Assembly: GCA_001179505.1 (NCBI GenBank)
Contig: CDMY01000529.1
Coordinates: 1-57,226 of the forward strand
From: Vitrella brassicaformis
Lineage: Eukaryota; Sar; Vitrellaceae
Reading direction: 5' to 3'
DNA: 57,226 nucleotides
The position numbers and the translations under genes are program-made. The notes under the pieces were generated by a model that ran no database searches, had not been told where the DNA came from, and saw only the letters and a list, made by a program, of their open reading frames with translations. Shown here one piece after another: positions 1 to 10,829 of this stretch. The first letter of the stretch is position 1. The number at the start of each line of letters is the position of its first letter.

Positions 1-167
1 GTCTGCGTGGGGGAGGGAGGGGAGGGTTTGCGGGACTGGGGTGTGCTGATGGGGCGGGGATTGATCCCTCCTCCCCTTGAGCCTGTTTGAGTCTGCGTGC
101 TGATGGGACTGTATTTGTATGAGTATCACGGACACACAGACGAGTGTTACGGTTAATGACAGTTTCC
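1..167 (+). mobile_element. 3' end of a retroelement, left copy (truncated by window edge)
   Basis: Bases 1-167 are the exact reverse complement of 56878-57044 (position i pairs with 57045-i). Identity stops abruptly after base 167. In the right copy the same sequence follows the C-terminal part of a reverse-transcriptase-type ORF, so this is the coding end plus 3' untranslated tail of the same element family, here pointing rightwards. Bases 3-80 continue the ORF to a TGA at 78-80. The rest of the element lies outside the window. Confidence 0.6.
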
Positions 168-1176
168 CCCCTACAGAGAGGGCCTGGGGGAGTCTCTGCC
201 AGTGCAGCGACGCAGCGGTGTGGTGGTCAAATCCAGTACTTGATTAAATAATGGTTCGTGTCATGAAGGAAGTCAGTCATCACTAGGTAGCGTAGCATCT
301 CTCACACAGTACAAGTCTTTCGCTCAGAGTTTCTTATCGCGTACAGACAGACAGACGTACACGAACACATGCATTGGACGGACGGACAGACAGCATTCCG
401 TCCTCAGTGACTGACCGTCTTCCGCCCGTGTGCAGGCATATAGGTCGGTACTCTACTGTTGAGCGTACGCCATCCATCCATCCATCCCCCCCCACACACA
501 CATCCGCCCAAGCCACCGCACAAAACAATGCTGCACGGCGATCGAGTTGGTGCGCTGCCCTCACGTGTCTCGCGAGGCTCTCACTAATGCGCCAAGCGCT
601 ACAGTCTCGTGCAGCCGTGCTGTGCGTGTAGCTATATGGGTGTCGTCAAAAAGAAACATACATGTGCTCATTACACCGGTATGTGTGTGTGGAGATGTGT
701 GTGTGGAGATGTGTGCGGGGCCCCGCACCACAGACTCGCAATGGCATGGACGTGTGTGTGCACGGGCAGAAGAGAGAGAGAGAGAGGTATTTGGCAAAAG
801 AAAGATTGCATGATGGACGAAGGATGCAAACAGCGTCGACCCGAGACCCACACACCCCACCAACTCACCCAACCATTCGTAGAGACAGGCAGGCAGGCAG
901 GCAGGCAGACAGAGACAGAGAGAGAGAGCGAAAGGCCATACAAAAGCGATCGGTCAAAATCATCCATCATAGTATAAATCCACCCACAAGGACGCTCTCA
1001 CCGCAACACTCAGGTAAGCGCTAGAATTGTAGCACCTGGTCTGTGTGTGCGTGTGTGCCAAGCAGCTTGTCAGGACAATTCACACACGCACCGCAGCCAT
1101 GACTCACTCACTCATTGCACACCCCACCCACCCCACGAGCCCCACCCCACCTCGAGCCCCCACCGTCAGTCACCGT
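168..1176. other. Intergenic, simple-repeat rich
   Basis: No gene seen. The stretch holds (CATC)n near 473, (TG)n near 680-760, (GA)n near 771-785 and (GGCA)n near 886-905. Open frames here are low-complexity translations of these repeats. It should contain the 3' UTR of the lipase gene that ends at 1177. Confidence 0.5.
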
Positions 1177-4100
1177 CTAAGTGGCAGCGACGGATTGTGT
1201 CCTGCTGCCCGCCCTCAAACGCATCCCCTCGTCCACCTCCCTCTCGACACTGCTCACCATCGGGCTGCCCCCCGACCGCATCGACGGCCGCACAACCATC
1301 CCCAGGGACGACGTCCGCGAGTCCATCCCCAGTGAGTCCACCAGATTGGGGTTGCTCAGCGACGCCTTCAGACCGTGGGGCGACGCTGCGCTCGCTATGG
1401 GGGAGGACGACCGCTCTGGATGGTTCTCCTGCTGCTGCTGCTGCTGCTGGCGTGGTGTGGGGAAGGACTGATTGAGGAGGGGGAACTGGGGATGGATGGG
1501 GGAGTGGACGTACAGGCCGGGCAGATGGGCCTGCTGACGGGCGGGAGGGCTGCTTGCTGCTATTGCAGCTGTTGGTGCTGCTGCCGGGGTGGGGCTACTG
1601 GTGGGGGCAGGGAAGCAGATGGCACCGGCGCCGTCAGACTGGCCCTGCCTCTTTCCTGCCGATTGTGGTTGGTCCTCCTCGATTTCTCGTGGCTGCTGGT
1701 AGGTGGCGGGTGGTGCTGCCGGGATGGACGAGTTGTTGATCTTGGCTGTGAGGGCGTGTCGCAGCTCCACATCCACAGCAGCGGCCTGCTCCTCCAGCCG
1801 GCGACGACACTCGCGCAGCGTCATCTCAACCTGACACAACACAGACAGACAGAGAGAGAGAGAGAGATGTGTGTGGTTTGGCGTTTGTTTCGTGTGTGGC
1901 TGAGCGACCTTGAGCATGTGTTTGAGTCTTGGTACGTGTGGCCATGTGCGTCTCTGCCCCTCGGCAATGAAGTACGACATGTCTGTGAAGGTCGGGTGGT
2001 TCATCATCCTGCACACACACACCCAACCAACCAACCAACCACACACACGCACGCAGAGAGGATCACATCTCCCGTGCGACGAGTGTCGTTGTGTAGTGAT
2101 GCGGACGTACCTCCACCAGTCCATGAGTGAGGCCCTCGGGGTGATGGTGACATGGCCCTCGTAGTCTTGAACAAGCCAGAAGCCAGAGATGTCCTGGCCG
2201 AACAGCTTGGGCACCATCTGGAACTTGGTCAGCATCGCATAACGATTCTAACACACACACACGCACACACACACGCACAGACACACGCACACACACACAC
2301 ACACACGGAATGGTGACATACATGGCCACACACACATACTTAGGATTCCTCTCGCTCTTGTCGCTCACCTTGATGTCCATCGTGAGCCAGTTTTCGACCG
2401 CTCGAGCAGTCCGCCCCTCGGCCGCAAAGGTGCTCACGAACGGCGCGTGGTGAGGATTCACCTGCACACACACGCCAGCCGAAGGCGCATGAGCGGCCGA
2501 ACGCATCGCGTCATGACCACCCCTTCCCCCCTCTCCTCTCTCGGCACGTACCTGTGAGACGATGAACTGTTTGACGTTGAAGAGCGAGCTGAGCTCGGCG
2601 GTCGGGATGTCCCGCTTGACGCTGCCGTCCATCCACACCATCCCAGAGGGGTAGTAGGGCACCGGCTTGCCGTCCGCTCCCTTGGCGTACAGCTCGACGG
2701 GCGGCATCAGCCCGGGAAGCGCACACGACGCCACGACGGCCGACCTGCACCGCACCGGCACCGACCGACACACAAGGAGTGCATCCATCGATTGTGATTG
2801 TGGCTGTGGTGTGCACTGCTGTCACCAGATATAGATGTCTGGCGTGTTGACGTAGTTGCAGACCAGGACCTCTCCCCTTCTGCTGGCGGGGCAGACGGCG
2901 ATGCTCACGAGCCTTCCCGTCTTCTTGAAGGCCTCAGAGAAGGTCCAGTCGCCGAAGTAGACCTTGCACGTCTTCGTAAAGAATGAGGTCTGCATCATGT
3001 AACCTGTTGAGTTGACCACACACACACAGAGGCGCACACACACACACACATTTCTACCACAGTGCTGCCTCCTGCGTGGGTGCGTGTGTGTGGGTGGATG
3101 AGGTGGATGGGAGGCCACTCGCTGTCTCACTCCCTCACCGCCAATGAGGAAGTTGGCGACCTGTCTGCCGAAGGGTGGGAACCACCGGACCCCATAGCGT
3201 TCGCTGACGTCCGGCCGGATGACGTCCTTCATCTCCTCGTTGGTGCAGATGGCCAGCATGCCAGCCACGATAGACCCACCACTCGTACCAGATATCACCC
3301 TAAGCACACCACAGAGACACACAAACACCACGGGAATGTCTCCCTCCCCTCTCTGTCTGTCTGTCTGTCTGTCTCAGCGCTGGCTGTGCTGGCTGTGCTT
3401 GTGTGAGGTCACCTCACCCACCTTGGCATGAGCCCATGCTCCATGAGTGTCTTCACCACCCCCAAGTGGTACATGGCCAGCGCACCCCCCCCGGACAGAC
3501 ACAGCGCCGTACGACCAATCGACAGCCGCAGGTTCGTGAAGAACGTCAGCTTCTCTCGCAGAAAGGCCGCCCTCCGCTGCAGCGCCTCCACGCCGGACAG
3601 CATGGTGTCAATGTCGCCCGACGGCGACATCTCCCTTGACGAAGGCGGCAGGGTGGGCGAGGGGGGCAGCGCGGGGGTCTCTCCCGTGGCCCCTGAGGCG
3701 GCCTTGTGTGCCTTTGGGGTCACGCTGCTGTTGTTGTTATCGCTGTCCTTGTCCGCCTGAGCATCGGGAGAGGCCGGTTCGATGATCCGCCGCCTCAGAT
3801 CGGCGGACGGCTGAGGCTGAGGCTGCTGTGTCCGTGGCATGTGGGTGGTGCTGACGCAGGTCATGACGAGGTCATAGTCAGCCGGGAGGCAGTCGTGCCT
3901 GCCGGTGGCTGGCGGCGATTGCCGCCTGTTGAATGGCGTGGCGGTGATGTTGCTGGCGACGTATCTGCCCGTGGGCGAGGGGACAAGGGGGGTGACCGCC
4001 GTAAGGGAGGGAATCAGCCGCTCGGCGAACGACACGTCCTCCGGACCCACTGACACGTCCGTCTGGGCCTGAGAAACACACAAATTGGACAACACGATAT

Positions 4101-5185
4101 CTATCAAATGAGTGCAACCCGCCTCTTGTGCCCTTCTCCTTCCACTGACGGCTCTGGAGCAGCTGGTGCCTTCCACACGGGTCCACGCGACATCATCCAG
4201 CCGGTCGCTGGGGGTCGTCGTCTGTATGGCCTCGTCTCCCATAACACTGGTCAGGTTTGGCATTGAGAGCGGCGACGACATGGGCTGCGACGGCGACCTC
4301 GACCGGAGCTCGGGCGCCTTGGCCTCCACCAGGTCGAACAAAGCCTCGGACAACACCTTGGTGTACTCGTCAACCGAGAGCTTGGTGCCGGTGCGAGCCA
4401 CAGAGAACAATTCTACGGCACGGAGGAGGGCATAGAAGGGAGGATGTCAGCTGGCTGCTTCGTGTGTATGGCTCGGCTCAGTCGCTGGCTGGGTGGCTGG
4501 CTGGGTGGGCTCACATACCTGGGTTGGAGAGGTTGCAGAAGTTGCGGCAGCAAGACGTCTGCAGCAGGAACATCAGCGAGTTGTAGTCGCTCCTCTCCCT
4601 GGCGCTCTTCAAACGGTCCGTCACACGCAAAAGAAACGCCCAGTCGTAGGCCTCGCCGGCAGCAGGGTTGTGCCGCCACTTGCTCTTGCCCTCGAGCTCG
4701 TCCAACTCGGCGCAGATCTCAATCCACTCCTCGAAGCTGCTGGCCTCGTCGAGCTGGATGCACAGCTGCTCCTTGGGGTCGTTCCTGTAGAGATTGGTGG
4801 CGCACTGGAATGCCCGGAAGACGCGCCTGAGGGCGTTGAGTGCCGCGAAGGCGATGAGGTCGAGAGTGATGCGGAGCACGTGCCAGGCGCCGAGGCCCAC
4901 TCGTATGAAGGAGAAGAGGGAGGTGACGAGCAGCCAGCCTATCCACGTGATCCACAAGAAGCAGAACCGCCGCAGCTCTGCACACACACACACACACACG
5001 GGCACGCACACACACACACACAGACGTCGAGAGAAAGATGCGTCTGCGTCCACACATGTGATTGACGATGCATGGCTGTGGGTGCCCTGACCTGCATTGA
5101 GTATGAGGGCGATGGTGAAGAAGGCCAGGAAGGTCGTGGAGAACACGATGTTGCCCACCAGCAGCACCCATCCGTACGGCGACAT
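1177..5185 (-). CDS. Patatin-like triacylglycerol lipase (SDP1/TGL family)
   Basis: Predicted storage-lipid lipase of the SDP1/Tgl3-5 family (DUF3336 plus patatin domain), hydrolysing triacylglycerol at lipid droplets or ER. Ten exons: 5185-5092, 4977-4519, 4412-3422, 3299-3139, 3003-2826, 2744-2552, 2461-2336, 2247-2111, 2008-1909, 1830-1177; total 3093 nt, 1030 aa. An N-terminal hydrophobic helix (VLLVGNIVFSTTFLAFF) and a second one after it precede the DUF3336-like region. The oxyanion glycines (SGGGALAMYHLG), the nucleophile motif GTSGGS (Ser about 521) and the Asp-Gly motif WMDGS (Asp about 667) are all present, so the catalytic dyad is intact. The segment KLFGQDISGFWLVQDYEGHVTI matches the family's downstream region. 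The C-terminus is a long Ser/Pro/Gln tail with a Q7 run. An extra intron inside exon 3 (about 4070-4150) is possible. The start ATG at 5185 was chosen because upstream in-frame codons are not ATG. Confidence 0.88.
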
Positions 5186-5539
5186 CGTGACCGAAGCCCA
5201 ACACTCTCGTGCAGCGGGTGGCCTCACGGCCTCACACCAAGCCCCAAGTCTTCACGCAGAGTGACGCTCGCCTGACAGCTCAAAGGCGACGCCCTTTTCT
5301 CCGTACAGGGCCGAATGACAAATCAATCAAATAACAAACTGCAGGATACCAGTCCTGTAGGGCTCAGAGGAGCGCCCGCGATTGATAACGAGACAATTCG
5401 CACAGAAGCGGCACGCGCGATCATTGCGAGCTCAGAGAGGAGAGAGAAGGGAGGGCAGGGAAAAGGCACTCCGCGTGAACTCTTGGCGTGAGAGAAACAG
5501 TGAGCCGCTTCTCACCAGGAGCAGATCTTCCTCTCGGCG
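5186..5539. promoter_or_regulatory. Shared upstream region of divergent genes (lipase / CX9C protein)
   Basis: The 354 bp between the start codons of the lipase (-) and the twin-CX9C gene (+) must carry both promoters and 5' UTRs. No TATA box or other named element is convincing. Confidence 0.4.
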
Positions 5540-5894
5540 ATGGCGTCTGTGGGTGAGGCCCGAAGCAGCGTGCAGAGGTATCTGACCTGCATGAGGTCCA
5601 CGGGCGACACCGAGCAGTGCCAGTACCTGCAAAAGCAGCTCATCGATGCCACTGCTGACGTGTAAGGCACTCAATGTCAGTCACCGGACTGACCAAGTGG
5701 CCGGGCAGATCTGGGTGATTGTGTGCTGGTGTGCGTTGTGGTCCGCCCTCAGAGTGTCGCGTGAGTGCTACCACCACGTGGAGAACTTCCAGCGGTGCTT
5801 TGTGCATCGGTATCGGCTCAATTTTTGCGACGAGGATCTGGTCAACAAGCTGCTGGCGTGCCAAGCGAGATACACCAGCCACGTGCTCATGTGA
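5540..5894 (+). CDS. Twin CX9C (CHCH-type) small mitochondrial protein
   Basis: A two-exon gene (5540-5661, 5753-5894; GT-AG intron) encoding 87 aa. It has two perfect CX9C pairs: C-MRSTGDTEQ-C and, 18 residues later, C-YHHVENFQR-C. This is the signature of coiled-coil-helix-coiled-coil-helix proteins that are oxidised by Mia40 in the mitochondrial intermembrane space, such as COX17/19/CMC-type respiratory assembly factors. There is no N-terminal presequence, which is normal for this class. Two further cysteines follow (after NF and LLA). The specific family member cannot be told from the sequence. The gene is too short to stand out among single-exon ORFs, but the intron junction preserves the spacing and the total is 264 nt. 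Confidence 0.75.
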
Positions 5895-6183
5895 TGTGAT
5901 CTGATCTGGCTTGGCTGGTGGGATGGGATACTGACTGTGGACGGATGGCGAGATGGTACTAGTGGGGTGGTGGGTTAGTTATCGAAGGGGCTTCGTCGAT
6001 TTGACGAACCTCCTGTAAGCCGAGCAGCCTGTTTGCGCTTTCTTTTGTGAGAGCGCATCATGATGTTGATGTTGGCTGGCCATGACTCGACTGACAATGA
6101 GACGCTGGCTTGTGTGGCTACGTACGCTACGTTGAATCAGCATCTGACATTTCCCGTCTCTGTCGAAGCAGTCATCTCATCTA
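5895..6183. other. Convergent intergenic spacer
   Basis: Lies between the stop codons of two convergent genes. Nothing beyond likely 3' UTRs is seen. Confidence 0.4.
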
Positions 6184-8312
6184 TCACTCATTCATTCTTG
6201 CCGCATGCAGTCGGCTGACTGCCGCACTAATCGAGTCCAGCTCAGCACCATCGACCCCACCCACCTTGTCACCTATCTCTCTCAACATCGCCCGCACCTC
6301 ATCTCTCTTTCTGTCTGTTTCCACCACGTCCCTATCGACAGAGTCTCTTTCTCCCTCTCCCTCTCCCGCTTTGCCTCTCCCCTCTTTCCTCGTCCTGACA
6401 CTGACATGGCTGGAAGACGCTCGCGAGATGCCGCTCCACATCTCCTGCCATTCGCTCTCCGTGTACCGCTGTCGCACATGTGGAGATGACAGCAGACGGG
6501 CAATAGCCTGAGGCAACGATGCTGACACAGGACCCACAGGCAGGATCGACAGACTGACGGCAAGCTGCCTGAGGCGGGAGGGTGGGAGAGCGGCCAACGG
6601 TCCAGTGTCGCCAACGTTGGTTGCTGGGGCTGGGGATGAGGGGGGCAGCAGCAGCCGTGCGGCCTCGTCTGTGAGATTGGCAACGGTGGCGGCGTCATGG
6701 TCGACCAACTTAAGCAGACCAGAGAAGCCCAAGAGTACGGCAGGGACCTGCTGGATGGGCATCAGCCTGAAAGCATAGCATGCAGACAGACCGGCCACAC
6801 GCATCGCACAACAAGGTGCCTTGCCTGTGCACTGCCCGGAGGAAGTGAATGCATCGCCTTACTGACTTCATCCGTGTCGACCTGAGGTGGTTGGTGAGCT
6901 CGGAGGCCAGGCGGCCGGTGAAATCCCGTGTTGAAGGACTTGCGTCGGCAGGGAGTACGGGTAGCGATCCGAGCAGCTCCAGCATCCTCGACACCTGCAG
7001 CGGCGAAAAGCTCCCCATCCGGTCAATAAAGCTTTGCATCAGCTCCTGCTGCAGCCGCTGCAACGAGTCATAGGACAGCGACGCCGAGTCGCCATCGCGG
7101 TCGTCGCCCATGTCGCGAGCAGAGAGAGGGTGTCGGAAAAACTGACTCAGCGCCCATGTCATGTGCACCAGCTCGATGGCTGCCGCCTCATCCACCCGCT
7201 GCCTCGCTGCATCCGCCCACGTCCCCACCAGGTCGCCCAACACCGATCTCTTGTTACACAGCGATCCATCCCTTGTCTGGCAGAAGCTCTGCACAAGAGA
7301 CCCCATTGCGTTGCCCAAGACGACAATGCTGCGGGCTCGGAAAGCCGCTAGCGGGCGTCTCGTGGCGACGTGCTGAAGCACGGCCATGAGCACCATGGAT
7401 GTGAGGCCGGATGTGGCGAGGACGGACGACAGCCGCTGGAGCGTGTGCGCGAGGAGGGAGAGGGAGGCCTCGTCGAAGTGCTGCAGGGTGGGGTCGCCGC
7501 CTTCCAGCAGGCCCACACAGATGTCGTTGATCAGCCGCAGGCTCTCCAGCCGCTCACCAGAGGCAGATAAAGAGGCAGTGATCGAGTCGGGCAATGTCTC
7601 CGCCAGCGCCCACAAGATGTACGTCAGCTGCACTGAGTCGAACGCACCCAGCCCCTGCTGACGAACGGCGTGCACGGCAGCCTCACGAACAGCCAGGGTC
7701 CCCTTCTGCAGAAGGTGAGTGTGCAGACCCTCATCCATCGGCAGATCGAGTCCGTCGGCCTCAGGCGTGGACAGCGCCAGAGCTACCCAGGGGCTCTCCG
7801 TCGCCCGCAAATACGACCTCCCCTTCTCCAGCTGCCCCAGAGCGAACAGCAGGTCGTGAAGGTCATCCGGGTTGAACTGCCGGGCCAGCAGTGTCCGCAG
7901 GTTTGGCCCCTGGTCGGCCATAGTGCTGATGATGCGATCGATGGAGTTCTCCAGCCCCTCCAGAGACAGCAGCGTCCTTGATGGCGCCGCAGTGGTCAGT
8001 CCACGCCACTCCGGGGCGTCGGGAAAGTTGAGGAGGTGCTTGGCCCGGCTGACGAAGTAGGATGTTAGGCTCTTGAGGCTTTGGGAGAGCTCCCGACGCC
8101 GCATTGTGTGGAAGCTGGCCGATATGTGGGCCGCCAGCCGCGATGCGGCGTCGTCGAGTTCCATGAGGCAGAACTGTGCCTCCATGATGGTCGGGGGCTG
8201 GTCGTCGTCAGCCAACGGGATGACGGTCTCACTGCCGCTTGTGAAGGACTCCAGCGACATGTGAGAGGCTATCGCCGAGAGGGCCCCAGCAAGGAATGGG
8301 GTGGACTACACA

Positions 8313-8345
<33 letters not shown>

Positions 8346-10251
8346 CACACCTGTGATGGCTGGCTGCTGGGGACCTCTCTCTGTGTCAGTCAGGTGTGTG
8401 CCTTTGGCTGGGCTCCACCTTGCTCTTGACAGCCTCCGGTGGCGGCATCAATACTAGGATCGTATTGGCAAAGCGCATCCGCTCAGCAGCACCCAGACGC
8501 AGACTTGTGTCCCCCTGATGCTGGGTGGCGTCATCCGCCCCCTGCAGCAGCTTGCCGAGGGACAGCACGGTGCCCGCCCGATGGTCTGCCGACCCCGCTA
8601 TCGGCCCCTGGCTGGTGGCCCACAGGTGGGCCAGAAGTCGCTGGCAAACACTCGGCGGGAGGACGGTCCCTGTGCGTGAGAAGGCCTGAAGAATGAACCG
8701 CATGTCCTGCCGTCAGTCAGTACCAATCCAACCAAAAACACAGAAGCATACTTATTGAATTCTGTTTTAGCTTTCATTGGTTCGGTCCGTCGCTCACCAT
8801 GCCGGTGAATGTCGTGAGGTCTCGCTGTCCGAGTGCCTCCACAGCGCTGCGAAAGAGCCGCTCGTGAACCATCTCAAGCTGACCGACCAATAAACAAACA
8901 CGACAGACAGAAGCCAACCATCCATCCATCCATCCATCCAAAACCTTCAACAAATACGGTCCCGCTCCTCCCTTACAGTCGAGAAGCTCCACAGGCACGT
9001 GGCGATCTCTCCGGCCGTCAGCTCTTCCATGAGTGCCTCGGCCCGATCACCCAGCACTAGAAAGGCATCCGTCAGATGTTCCTCGCTGATTCGATCTGAC
9101 CCCTCCCCCTCCCCTTCGCCAGTCACGCGGGCCGCATCGCGAGAGTTGAGAATAAGTGGGATAGGCGGCAGGAGGCTCGCCAAGGTCCACAGGAACTTGG
9201 CAACACCTTCTCGACCGAAGGACTCGACGACGCCGTTTGTCGCGACCTGACGGGCGGCTTCATTTATCAGGCACCTGATCTCGGGGGCTGCGGGAAGATT
9301 GGCCTCAGCCTTTAGACCCATCTGAGGCAGGCCAGACAAAGGGTCCGTCGCAGACGTATCAGTCTGTGTTGTGCGCATTTTCCTAACCTTGGCACAGAAG
9401 TAGAGCACACCGATGATGGCCGCCGCGTCCCACACTCTGACACCACAACCACTGGACGAGGCACTCCCCCTCCGTGCCTGTGTGACCACCTCCCTCAGCA
9501 GCCCTTCCACTATCAGAGCCACTTGCGGATGCCGCTGCCGCGTCATGGCCACGAAAGACCGTCTCTCAGGCCGCACCGTCTTCAGGCACATCAGCAGCAG
9601 ATCGGGCGCCAGCGACGGAGTTGCGAACTCGCTCATGTTGGCGGCAACGTGGTCCATCAGAGCTGTCACCAGCTCCCTGTTCTTTGCCGTGTTGGGTGCA
9701 CTTGCCGGTGCCGTCAGTCGTCTGAGCGACGCCAGAATGGTGCGTGGCTGGAACTGGGCGAGCAGCTGGCTGTAGACGGGTGTTGGAACGCTGCAGATGG
9801 TGTCATCTGAAGCGATGGCCGCCAGCAGATCCACCATCTGCCGTGGCGACAGCGTCGTCAAGCCGTTCCGGAGGGTGTCGCTGATCTTGAATGAGTCGCC
9901 ATTTCCACCGCTGGTGTTTAAACTCCTGCTGCACTCGTCCCGGAATAGCTGCAGCACTTCTGGCACGATTCGTTGCGCACGTGACGGCTCACGGCGAGGC
10001 TGCATCTGGCTGCTCCTGAGGTCCACTGCTGAATCGAGCTCTTGGCCCTTGGCGGATTCATCGATGAGAGCCGCTGAGGCGCCTGCATGCAGCTGATGTA
10101 GCCGTCGTGGTTGCCTTGTTGCAGCTGGCTTGGGGAGCTGCGGCAAGCTGAACAAGAGAGATTGCTGGGAGAGCGCCTCGGTGTGTATTGGAGCCTCGAA
10201 AGCCGCTATCAAGAGAAACAAGAGAGAGCATTGTAGTCGAGATCTACACAT
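6184..10251 (-). CDS. Large helical-repeat protein (FASTK/heptatricopeptide-like), predicted organellar RNA-binding
   Basis: Five exons (10251-8977, 8878-8798, 8706-8419, 8305-6882, 6766-6184) give 3651 nt, 1216 aa. The body is a string of degenerate alpha-helical repeats with recurring tryptophan segments such as VAKFLWTLASL, EIATCLWSFST, LTYILWALAET and LVHMTWALSQF. This spacing resembles the FASTK/octo- or heptatricopeptide proteins that bind organellar transcripts and are expanded in alveolates and green algae. No C-terminal RAP domain is visible; the tail is charged and ends after a coiled-coil-like segment. The first ATG (10251) opens a classic signal peptide (MCRSRLQCSLLFLLIAAFEA) followed by a Ser/Arg/Gln-rich, acid-poor stretch. 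This is the layout of a bipartite leader for a complex plastid. Function is inferred from repeat architecture only. Confidence 0.68.
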
Positions 10252-10829
10252 CAGCCAGCAGAATGGACATTGGCTTGGCACCTCTGATGCTCAGGCGGTC
10301 ATGCCTTGGACTCCTTTGCATGCTCAGTGGACGTGTGAGCGGTGTGAAGCACGTCAAAGTCACAGATCTTGGTCCTTCAAGAGAGAGCGGCTTCCCGGAA
10401 TGCACCCATTCGGGAAAAGCAAAGCACTTTGCGTTTGCCTGACCTGGGTCCTTTGGCGCCAAGCTCGCAGCGGGGGAGGAAGGAGAAAAGGGACCGACGC
10501 TCAGCACGCTCTCAGCACATATTGTCCTGCTTCCACAGCCACAGCGAGGAAGAAAAAATGGGAAACAAAGGCTTGCTGATCTCTCTGCGTGACGAAGAAG
10601 CCGAGCGTGTTGGTCTTGGAGGAGTCTGATCCACCTGCTGACGGTACGGAGGACGACTCACTTGTGGCTGGCAAACGGTTTTCTGTTTTCACTGCAGAGT
10701 TTGACCTCGTTGATGGCTTCGCTGGGGCGGCCGCCGACTGACTGACTGACCAGGTGCGTCAGCAACGTGACAAGGAAGAGGCAATTGACTGTGTGGGTCT
10801 GCGTGCGTGCAGTGGCGTGACTCATTGTG
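10252..10829. promoter_or_regulatory. Divergent upstream region with an E2F-like site
   Basis: This 578 bp spacer separates the helical-repeat gene (-) from the ankyrin-like gene (+). It contains TTTGGCGCC at 10452-10460, a perfect match to the E2F/DP core consensus. One short match can occur by chance. No open frame here looks genuine. Confidence 0.3.

Noticed and set aside
609-1024. Several overlapping ORFs in the left intergenic region
   Set aside because: They are translations of (TG)n, (GA)n and (GGCA)n repeats without conserved features or splice structure.
9360-9395. Very short (24 bp) GT-AG intron in the helical-repeat gene
   Set aside because: Far below the size of the other introns here (about 70 bp or more) and the frame is open without it.
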